Shown here: positions 58,401 to 64,000 of the stretch, piece by piece
How positions within the stretch are numbered: position 1 is the first letter of the stretch
Layout of the letters: the number at the start of each line of letters is the position of its first letter
Assembly (NCBI GenBank): GCA_035771165.1
Contig: JAWNZC010000445.1
Coordinates: 2,585,001 to 2,649,000 of the forward strand
Length of the DNA stretch: 64,000 bases
Direction of reading: 5' to 3'
Source of the DNA: Paragorgia papillata
Taxonomy: Eukaryota; Cnidaria; Anthozoa; Scleralcyonacea; Coralliidae
The notes under the pieces: model-generated
Told to the model about the DNA's origin: nothing
What the model saw: the letters and a program-made list of their open reading frames with translations, nothing else
Databases searched by the model: none
Translations under genes and position numbers: made by a program

Positions 58401-60153
58401 CGCAACCGGTATCAAATTATCTCTGGATATGGCCCTGCAGCTTCATGCTTGTAAGACTGCCAAGTAATTTCTCTTTCTCTTTGAAATATCATTGCCACAA
58501 GTTGACACTGTTTCTTCTGACTTGCTCGTAATTTGCTTACTACTGTTCTCAAATGCAAAAACAATTCTATCGCAACCTTTACTACATCTTTTTAGTATTT
58601 TGTAGCTAAAAGGGCAATACTAACTGACTTAGCTCGTGGTTCATATTTCAGGTTAAAGCAACTGGAGCGCTAATAAAATATCTGGAAAAGAAAAGAGTTG
58701 GTGTAGAACTAGAGGATTCTGATACTAAGGTTCCGATACTTGGTTTAAAGACATACTCATTGTAAGTATATGTACTTTATTACAACAACCTGTTTAAATG
58801 CATTGTTAGTTGATAGGAGAAGCTCCAGAATACATATTGTTTTTCTTGTGTCATTATTAGTAAGTATCAGGGCCTTTTTTAGGGATTATCTTGTGTGTGT
58901 GTGGGGGGGGGGGGGGATTCGCTAAAAGGGACTCTTTTAGGGAGGGCGTCTCCAAGACAAAAAATTGAAATTTAGAGTTTTAGAAATGCCATTTCCTGCA
59001 TTCTGAAGGGTAATTTTTAGGAACACTGGAGGTTATAAAATGTCATAAAAAAATACAACACCTTTTTGACTGCTTTGCTGTGTCAGAACTCATCAGAATC
59101 CCGAAATAGTACTGTAGTCATATAGTACTATAGTACTATAGTCACGGGGTTTTTTAGCTTTGAAATGACATCCCATTCCAATAAAATTTGTTTTTGAAAA
59201 ACCCACAATATTCATGATGGTGATGATGATGATGATGACAGTGACGACGAAGATGAGGAGGGCGACGACGATTATAATGATGATCAGATCGTCTGATGCA
59301 TGGTGATGCTGATAATGGTTATTATCTTCTCATTATGATGATCGATCATTGTCATCATCAGCAGCTTGAGTATGATCATCATTATCATTATCATTATCAT
59401 CATCATATCATCATGATTATGATCATCATCATCATCATTATATTATCTATCAACGACAGCAACGATATTTATACATGTATTGTATAATGTACAACGATTA
59501 TTATATATGTATAAGACGCATTCTCAGTCACTATATATCATTATATGACCCACTCTCAGTCTCTATATATGACCCACTATTAAGTTCTACATTATTGCTA
59601 TAATATATACGAAAACTTCAATTTGTTTTTGTTAAAATATATAGTTTAACCTTTACAATTGTTTGAACAAAATTGAAATCTAGGGAGGATTCAATGATCA
59701 TTGATGAGAACACTTACAGGTAAAAATTAGGACTGATATCAACGAAACTATGTTTATGTGAACTCACTTGAAAGTGTCTGCATGTATCGTGTGTATACAT
59801 AATATATATACACTGTAATTCTCCAATAATTCAGGACTAACGTATGCTGCGGTATTATTTACATATTAAACAACAACACTGAGTTGTCAATACCAATTTT
59901 TACAACTTGACAAGTTATTTCAAATAGGAGAGTTTCTTCTGAACTTATTTTTTCACTTAGGCCATAGCTTTTAAATACCAATGAAATTGTCAGTTTTACT
60001 ATTTGAAGCTATAACGGCTGACTATACTACTGTTCATTTATTTTAAGAGTTTTGTTTTATTTCTTGTCAGTGCTTTACAGATCTTTCAAAAAGAATCACA
60101 CCCATCAGTTTATAAAGTTGGATCAGGGGCAAAGGAAGGTCTTTCACTTTTTG
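49217..60153 (+). CDS. MSH5: MSH5 meiotic MutS homologue, exons 1-8 (N-terminal part)
   Basis: MSH5 pairs with MSH4 in the nucleus to stabilise meiotic recombination intermediates and promote crossovers. Eight exons splice in consistent phases into about 292 codons. Diagnostic blocks are [10 protein letters not shown] (exon 2), SSNQDEKFL (exon 3), ILPSIDF (exon 4), [14 protein letters not shown] (exon 5), [20 protein letters not shown] (exon 6), IDENTYS (exon 7) and [19 protein letters not shown] (exon 8). They match the order in vertebrate MSH5 (about 830 aa). The MutS core, clamp and ATPase exons are not in the window. A Maverick-type element follows exon 8. Identification rests on recalled family similarity. 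Confidence 0.9.
49738..50012. repeat. Dispersed CCCTATCCCAGACC repeat in MSH5 intron 1
   Basis: A relative of the copies at 33977-34703, bounded by a G run and a C tract of more than 20 bases. Confidence 0.8.
50191..50358. mobile_element. Foldback MITE in MSH5 intron 1
   Basis: Arms 50191-50246 (ccgctttcata ... gcctttctcac) and 50295-50358 are inverse copies. Confidence 0.75.
50985..51936. repeat. Cluster of YGYGAGTCAC motifs in MSH5 intron 1
   Basis: Seven copies of (C/T)G(C/T)GAGTCAC lie at about 50992, 51157, 51169, 51536, 51558, 51737 and 51925, all in the same orientation. The DNA between them shows no obvious repeat. Confidence 0.7.
52744..52867 (+). CDS. MSH5: MSH5 exon 2
   Basis: The acceptor is attaaag and the donor AAAGAT|GTAAGC. 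Frame: [19 protein letters not shown] and so on, 41 codons plus one base. The LATAYYET block matches the family. Confidence 0.88.
53480..53692 (-). mobile_element. tRNA-derived SINE, minus strand
   Basis: The minus-strand head ggcggcacagtggttagcgc and gttcgatacc look like A and B boxes. The body contains the inverse of ggaggaaactggagtacccg, a word typical of metazoan SINE cores. Confidence 0.65.
53870..53950 (+). CDS. MSH5: MSH5 exon 3
   Basis: The acceptor is gaaacttag and the donor TCAAG|GTAACT. Frame: [19 protein letters not shown]. The S-x-QDE motif matches the family. Both phases fit the neighbouring exons. Confidence 0.85.
53963..54222. mobile_element. Foldback element in MSH5 intron 3
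   Basis: The ends agttgcacgatgttgcgcgc and its near inverse enclose three ccgccaaaattatgcctg-like units. Confidence 0.75.
54308..54490. mobile_element. Foldback element in MSH5 intron 3
   Basis: Arms 54308-54371 and 54427-54490 share the inverse of caacaatgattttgttgca. Nearby ttgttgc words are frequent. Confidence 0.75.
54874..55159. mobile_element. Foldback pair of tRNA-like ends
   Basis: Arms of about 79 bp (54874-54952 and 55081-55159) each contain a B-box-like ggttcgaaccctgtctgggg in opposite orientation. The left one continues into a tRNA-like body on the minus strand (54952-54995). It may be two head-to-head SINE copies. Confidence 0.7.
55704..55772 (+). CDS. MSH5: MSH5 exon 4
   Basis: The acceptor is tactctggcag and the donor GATTTTT|GTAAGT. 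Frame: [19 protein letters not shown] and IDF. ILPSIDF is the family block before the next exon. Confidence 0.85.
56100..56370. repeat. About 60 bp minisatellite, ~5 units, in MSH5 intron 4
   Basis: The unit contains caggcagagtacaagaggct and gtccttagtgccaaagcg. Related single copies lie at about 56780 and 56920. Confidence 0.85.
57119..57243 (+). CDS. MSH5: MSH5 exon 5
   Basis: The acceptor is tttttttcttaatag and the donor AACATG|GTAACC. Frame: [19 protein letters not shown], then [16 protein letters not shown], phase 0 at the end. Confidence 0.88.
57476..57640. repeat. TAGTG pentamer repeat after a 41 bp duplication
   Basis: Two copies of ctcttgttgtataccnctca are followed by about 20 units of TAGTG with CAGTG/TAATG variants. 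It lies in MSH5 intron 5. Confidence 0.92.
57686..57792. repeat. AT-rich inverted repeat
   Basis: Arms of about 40 bp (tatttataagccaagtgtta and inverse) flank a 23 bp centre. Confidence 0.85.
57983..58437. mobile_element. TIR element of 455 bp in MSH5 intron 5
   Basis: The termini CAGGGCCGTATCCAGA and TCTGGATATGGCCCTG resemble hAT ends. CAGCT flanks both sides, shorter than the 8 bp expected. It contains the dispersed aatgcaggaaatgccatttc word. Confidence 0.75.
58652..58761 (+). CDS. MSH5: MSH5 exon 6
   Basis: The acceptor is catatttcag and the donor TCATT|GTAAGT. Frame: [15 protein letters not shown], then [18 protein letters not shown]. This is the clearest MSH5 signature in the window. 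Confidence 0.92.
58860..58920. repeat. GT/G homopolymer tract
   Basis: tgtgtgtgtg followed by about 14 G. Part of a dispersed repeat. Confidence 0.8.
59210..59450. repeat. GAT/ATC trinucleotide-rich region
   Basis: GATGATGAT tracts on the left give way to ATCATC tracts on the right, making an inverted low-complexity region in MSH5 intron 6. Confidence 0.9.
59684..59719 (+). CDS. MSH5: MSH5 exon 7
   Basis: A 36 bp exon with acceptor gaaatctag and donor TACAG|GTAAAA. Frame: [11 protein letters not shown] with split codons on both sides. It fits only between exons 6 and 8. Confidence 0.85.
60071..60153 (+). CDS. MSH5: MSH5 exon 8
   Basis: The acceptor is ttatttcttgtcag and the donor TTTTTG|GTAGGT. 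Frame: [16 protein letters not shown], then [11 protein letters not shown]. This is the start of the MutS lever/core region and the last MSH5 exon seen. Confidence 0.92.
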
Positions 60154-60569
60154 GTAGGTATTTTTGATGGCATTATGGCGATGATTGCAGCAAATATCTT
60201 GTGTGATCATGCATTCTCGACGTGTTTACAATTTTTTGCATGCATTTCGCCGATTCTGGACCTGAAAAAATTATCGAATGCGTTTGGCTGAAACGGCGCG
60301 GCGCGCCATATATACACCGTACATTCAAGAAAGTTCGAACTTTTTTAAGCCGACATATATTGTTTTTGACACCGTCAATAAATATGTATATTTGGTATAT
60401 ATCTCTTTTACATAATAGATCAAACACGAATTTGAGTGTTTCGTCAGGGATTCCAAACACGAGAAAACAAATGAAAACCGAGGGCGTAAGTAGTAGAGAG
60501 CGGGGCTTAATGGACCCGTTTTATGCAGGAATAGCTCATTAGCATGTTGTGTTAGCCCTTAATAATTCA

Positions 60570-60720
60570 TGAGTTATGAATAATCAATGAGTTATGAATA
60601 ATCAATGAGTCGGATTTTTCCGAAGAGATAACGAAGCATTTCCGAGTCCGATAAAACGCCGAAGTATTTCCGATTCCTATAAAAGGCCGAAGCATTTCCG
60701 AGTCCGATAAAACGCCGAGT
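60570..60720 (+). promoter_or_regulatory. Repeat-rich promoter region of the Maverick element
   Basis: Two gagttatgaataatcaat repeats are followed by three units of gaagcatttccgagtccgat type. A TATAAAAG box at 60678-60685 lies 66 bp before the ATG of the Bcl-2-like gene. Confidence 0.6.
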
Positions 60721-60750
60721 GCTTGTTAAGATTACGTCATTTTAAACACG

Positions 60751-61116
60751 ATGGCCGAACAAACAATTTGGGCTGAATTGCGGGAAAACAATATCGATAT
60801 AGAAAAAGATACGTTATGTTTTTACATGAATAGATGCCTTAGAGAGCATGGTGAATTGTATGAAAGCATTATCGACCAAATTAACAGAGATAACTTGCCG
60901 AGTAGTTTGTATACTATTTATCAAGAGATGGATCTTGTGAATTTCGGTAGAATTATTGCTTATTTGACTCTAGTGTTGAAAGTGAGCGATTATTGCGACA
61001 CCGAAACACTTCGCCAAGCTATTAAAAGAACTGCCAAAGATTTTAGGCGAATTGACTTGCAGAAATACGAAATAAAACACTCGTGGATACAAAGGTTGAT
61101 TAGATTCCTAATGTAA
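60751..61116 (+). CDS. Bcl-2-like protein of the Maverick element, 121 aa
   Basis: A likely apoptosis regulator acting at mitochondria. Residues 62-71 contain NFGRIIAY, matching the BH1 signature (N-W/F-G-R-h-h-A-h). Residues 111-114 are SWIQ, matching the start of BH2 at the usual distance. The N-terminal half is helical in composition. The protein stops within a few residues of BH2, so there is no C-terminal membrane anchor, and the GG normally following BH1 is absent. Bcl-2 homologues have been reported in adintoviruses. It is the first gene, after a TATA box, in line with the integrase gene. Assignment by motif only. Confidence 0.65.
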   Translation: MAEQTIWAELRENNIDIEKDTLCFYMNRCLREHGELYESIIDQINRDNLPSSLYTIYQEMDLVNFGRIIAYLTLVLKVSDYCDTETLRQAIKRTAKDFRRIDLQKYEIKHSWIQRLIRFLM

Positions 61117-61533
61117 CTGTTGTGAGGGATGTTAGAGCGTTGCTAAGGCGAATTTGAATATTACTCGACAAGTTTGGCCTAAAAGTCATTAAAAATCGAT
61201 TAAACGAAGTCATTAATATTAGGAAATGGTAAATACAGGAATAAAAGAACGCAGAAACGGGCGAATCCTTTACAAGTAGAAAGAAGCCTATGAAGAATAT
61301 CTTTTTCAAAAATCTGTCGATGCATTGACTGAAGACATAGAAAAACTGAACATTTGCTGATCATTCAAACTTTAAAAAAACTGTTTTTAATCTGTATATT
61401 TATACATTTGATGCATTGACTGAAGACATGTATAGTTTTGTATTCTAATTTAATATGTAATAAATATGTTTGCATTTATATCGTGACGTTGACTTTTCTT
61501 TGTTCATTTACTTCTAACCTTTGTCGCGTGAAC
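61117..61533. other. Spacer between Bcl-2-like and integrase genes
   Basis: AT-rich, with an AATAAA at about 61457 and a 20 bp direct repeat gatgcattgactgaagacat at 61319 and 61409. No clear gene. Confidence 0.5.
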
Positions 61534-61740
61534 ATGACTTGCTGTGGAGGTTTACCACAAATAGCCCTTCGTAATATTTTTCGAAAGATTCGCTGTATAT
61601 CAGCGTGCTGTGGGGGAAAAATTGTGATACAGGCATCCGAATTAGATGGCGGAACAGTACCTTCACGATCTGTATTACAAGCCAAAAAGTCCGGCAAGTT
61701 TTGGCGGCGTAGATGCCTTATACCGTGTCGTAAGAAGTGA
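61534..61740 (+). CDS. Small cysteine-containing open frame, uncertain
   Basis: 68 codons from ATG 61534 with two CCGG motifs (MTCCGGLP and SACCGGK). The frame overlaps the integrase start by 95 bases in another phase. The pairing of CCGG motifs is unusual. No function is recognised, and it may not be a gene. Confidence 0.25.
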   Translation: MTCCGGLPQIALRNIFRKIRCISACCGGKIVIQASELDGGTVPSRSVLQAKKSGKFWRRRCLIPCRKK

Positions 61741-62728
61741 CAGTAAATTCCAGATATCCCGAAACAAGATAAAAACATGGCTTAGACAGCAAGATACCTA
61801 TACTTTGCATAAACCCGTACGACATAATTTTAAGCGAAATCGTGTTATTGTTGGAGCGATGGACGAGGAGTGGGAGGCTGATCTAGTAATTATGGATTCG
61901 CTTAGTAAAACAAATAATGGTTATAAATACCTTTTAACTGTTATTGATGTACTGTCCAAATTTGCGTGGGTGGAACCATTAAAAACAAAGACTGCAGAGA
62001 GTTTGGTTAAAGCCTTTGAAAAGATACTAAAGAAAGGAAGGAAGCCTGAAACAATCCATACCGATAAAGGAACTGAATTTACCAACAAACGCTTTCAAAA
62101 GTTATTGAAGGACAAACATATTCGATTTTTTACAACACACAACGATACCAAGGCATCCATCGTTGAACGATTTAACCGAACGTTAAAGGGGAAAATGTGG
62201 AAATATTTTACAGCAAAGAATACGTTAAAATATACCGATGTACTACAAAAATTAGTATATTCCTACAACCATTCGAGACACCGTAGTATTGGGATGAGAC
62301 CAGTTGATGTTAATCGAGAAAACGAGAGTATTGTGTGGCAAAAACTGTATGGTGATGAGTCCAGCAAACCCATCAAATATAAATTCAGCATTGGTGACCA
62401 AGTTCGGATTAGCAAAGCAAGACGTACATTCAAGAAAGGCTACTTACCTAACTGGACCGAAGAGGTGTTCATCATCACGAAGCGAGTACCCAGACGACCG
62501 CCAGTGTACAAGATTGCCGATTATCACAGAGAAGAGTTACAAGGAACATTTTACGAACAGGAATTGCAAAGAGTTACAAAGACAGATAGTGACTTTTATA
62601 GAATAGAAAGAGTAATTAAGTCACGCATGCATGGTAAACGTAAAGAGTATCTTGTAAAATGGTTAGGTTATCCAGAAGCTTTTAATTCCTGGGTTCCACT
62701 CGATAATGTAAAAGATTTAACGAAATAA
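61646..62728 (+). CDS. Maverick/Polinton integrase with C-terminal chromodomain, 360 aa
   Basis: A retroviral-type DDE integrase that inserts the element into chromosomes. The catalytic triad is D79 (in WEADLVIMD), D140 (in IHTDKGTEF) and E174 (in SIVERFNR). A central YNHSRHRSIG motif follows. An SH3-like/basic region spans about 240-300. A chromodomain is at about 317-360 (YLVKWLGYPEAFNSW) and probably steers the element to methylated histone chromatin. The start is the ATG at 61646. The full length is open and no residue is missing. The virion protein frame follows within 50 bases. Confidence 0.93.
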   Translation: MAEQYLHDLYYKPKSPASFGGVDALYRVVRSDSKFQISRNKIKTWLRQQDTYTLHKPVRHNFKRNRVIVGAMDEEWEADLVIMDSLSKTNNGYKYLLTVIDVLSKFAWVEPLKTKTAESLVKAFEKILKKGRKPETIHTDKGTEFTNKRFQKLLKDKHIRFFTTHNDTKASIVERFNRTLKGKMWKYFTAKNTLKYTDVLQKLVYSYNHSRHRSIGMRPVDVNRENESIVWQKLYGDESSKPIKYKFSIGDQVRISKARRTFKKGYLPNWTEEVFIITKRVPRRPPVYKIADYHREELQGTFYEQELQRVTKTDSDFYRIERVIKSRMHGKRKEYLVKWLGYPEAFNSWVPLDNVKDLTK

Positions 62729-62777
62729 AAATGTGTGTACCTTACAATTTGTGTTCATTTGTGTATTGTTCTTCGAC

Positions 62778-63530
62778 ATGGCAACACAGTTTTATTTAAC
62801 GCTTCCAAGCAATAGCTCTATGGAATATTTTCCAGATAATACTGTAGCAAATTTTAAAGTGAAGCTTGCTGAAACTGTACAACTGACAGGTGACTGGGAA
62901 GTAGCTTTATCAGAGTTATATTATCCCCATACATGGAGCGCGATTCGAAAAGGTAGTCAACAAACGTTTCTCTATAACGCTGGAACAAAATATGACGATA
63001 CGGGTATTATCCCAAATGGTTACTATACCACCATTGCTGATCTGGTGGGGGCTTTAAACCGTAGCATGAACAAAGAGGCACGAGCCAAGATAAATTTTAC
63101 GTATAATCGAAGTACACGGAAAGTCACCGTCGATGTAAAAAATGGGGCAAACGTTTGGTTTAGTGGTGACATTGCTACAACATTGGGGTTTCAAGAAGAC
63201 ACCTTTATTAAAAAGAAAACCCTAAGTCCTTACGTAGCAGATGTTAACGGTGGATTTTCAGCTATGTATGTATACACTGATATCGTAGATGCACAGTTTG
63301 TCGGTGATGTCAAAGTGCCCCTACTGAGAATTGTCAATACTCGAGGAAGTTATGGTGAAAACGTGAATGTCAGTCTTCGTAACCTACAATATATTCCTGT
63401 CAAGGTAAAGTCCTTCGAAACAATTGAAGTGAATATAAAGGACGACAAAAACGAAAACGTATCATTTGGCTTCGGGAAGTCGATCGTGACACTTCACTTT
63501 AGACAGCGAAGATCTTCGTATTTCATTTAA
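62778..63530 (+). CDS. Maverick virion protein, probably penton (minor capsid), 250 aa
   Basis: The protein starts MATQFYLTLPSNSSMEYFP and contains TGDWEVALSELYYPHTW, blocks shared by the small capsid-like proteins of Maverick/adintovirus elements. The rest alternates short hydrophobic and polar stretches, as in jelly-roll proteins. I chose ATG 62778, since the upstream in-frame extension has no ATG. The stop is at 63528-63530 and the next ATG is three bases later. Family membership is fairly sure; penton is inferred from size and position. Confidence 0.65.
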   Translation: MATQFYLTLPSNSSMEYFPDNTVANFKVKLAETVQLTGDWEVALSELYYPHTWSAIRKGSQQTFLYNAGTKYDDTGIIPNGYYTTIADLVGALNRSMNKEARAKINFTYNRSTRKVTVDVKNGANVWFSGDIATTLGFQEDTFIKKKTLSPYVADVNGGFSAMYVYTDIVDAQFVGDVKVPLLRIVNTRGSYGENVNVSLRNLQYIPVKVKSFETIEVNIKDDKNENVSFGFGKSIVTLHFRQRRSSYFI

Positions 63531-63532
63531 AA

Positions 63533-64000
63533 ATGAGACATACAATTATTCCAGACGTAAAGCAATTTCAACAGCATTATTTAAGAAGACAACAAGGTGG
63601 AAGTCTACCTGGTTTCCGAGGTGCACGTATTCAGAAAGGTTACGGCATTGGAAGTTTTTTTTAAAAGTATTGCACGCTTTGCAATACCTCTGGTGAAACG
63701 AGGAGCTCAAGCTATTGGAAGAAGAGCTCTGCAAGCTGTAACAGACGTTGGGCAAGATGTTCTGGCAGGGAAGAATGTAAAGCAAGCGATAAAAGGTCGT
63801 GGTTCTGAAGCCGTGAAAGATCTTGTTCAAAAAGGGGTCCGTCGGATTACGAACCAATCAGGAGCCGGTCGTAAACGCAAACGGGTGAATTCTCCTATAA
63901 AAGTCAACACAAGACGTAAAACCGTCAGTCCTTCGCAAACTGTGAAGAAGAAAACATCTGAGCCTACGGAAGCAAAGATTGGACCGTTTATAAAATATAA
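63533..64000 (+). pseudogene. pX-like basic virion protein, frame broken at T8, runs off the window
   Basis: From ATG 63533 the frame reads MRHTIIPDV, later GFRGARIQKGYGIGSFF, then stops at 63662-63664 within TTTTTTTTAA. The frame starting at 63663 is open to the window end. It encodes a hydrophobic/basic stretch followed by Lys/Arg-rich motifs (GRKRKRV) of the kind seen in adenovirus core-protein-like pX of these elements. Going from one frame to the other needs a one-base length change in the T run. It is either a real break or a homopolymer error. Confidence 0.6.

Larger units (their letters stand above)
60400..64000 (+). mobile_element. Maverick/Polinton (adintovirus-like) element, left part
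   Basis: Four plus-strand genes in series encode a Bcl-2-like protein, an integrase with chromodomain, a virion protein and a pX-like basic protein. This gene set is known from Maverick/Polinton elements and adintoviruses. The exact left terminus and its target duplication were not located; the gagtgtttcgtcagggattc region near 60435 may belong to the terminal repeat. Polymerase, ATPase, protease and major capsid genes would lie beyond the window. Confidence 0.75.

Noticed and set aside
59296..59487. His/Ile-rich open frame
   Set aside because: It is a translation of the GAT/ATC low-complexity repeat in an MSH5 intron.
60173..60542. Overlapping open frames on both strands after MSH5 exon 8
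   Set aside because: The two frames mirror each other, have no domain, and lie in probable intron/terminal-repeat sequence.

Overview
The window looks like nuclear DNA of an early-branching animal, most likely a cnidarian (inference). It is AT-rich and carries intron-split metazoan genes and a single-exon Jun gene. It is crowded with foldback MITEs, SINEs, LTR and Penelope-like debris, and part of a Maverick/Polinton (adintovirus-like) element.

Three host genes can be reconstructed. (1) BABAM1/MERIT40, plus strand: exons at about 260-284, 377-503, 1635-1721 and a terminal exon at 23415-23612. The first three are separated from the last by a ~21.7 kb intron. (2) Jun, minus strand, 36211-37323: an intact single-exon AP-1 factor with JNK-type phosphosites and a complete bZIP. 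(3) MSH5, plus strand: eight exons from 49217 to 60153, all with matching splice phases, encoding about the first third of this meiotic MutS homologue. BABAM1 and MSH5 were recognised exon by exon from residue similarity and splice signals.

From 2423 to 22660 there is a 20.2 kb tandem satellite inside the BABAM1 intron, with about 50 units. Unit length is bimodal (about 353 and 431 bp), because an 84 bp hairpin is present or absent at a palindromic junction. Parts of the array (12.66-14.3 kb and 15.0-15.5 kb) are full of single-base indels and look like poor consensus.

From 23.6 to 36 kb, and inside the MSH5 introns, the DNA is mostly foldback elements, some nested in others. From 39.2 to 47.1 kb lies a 5'-truncated, decayed BEL/Pao retrotransposon. 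It is interrupted by a decayed Gypsy element with short LTRs, and that element itself carries two small insertions. A hAT-type element with an 8 bp target duplication follows at 47517-48071.

From about 60.4 kb to the end there is a Maverick/Polinton-like element in the sense orientation, downstream of MSH5 exon 8. It encodes a Bcl-2-like protein, a DDE integrase with a C-terminal chromodomain, a virion protein (probably penton) and a basic pX-like protein broken by a T8 homopolymer. No later MSH5 exon is visible, so the element probably sits in MSH5 intron 8, or the gene is broken there.
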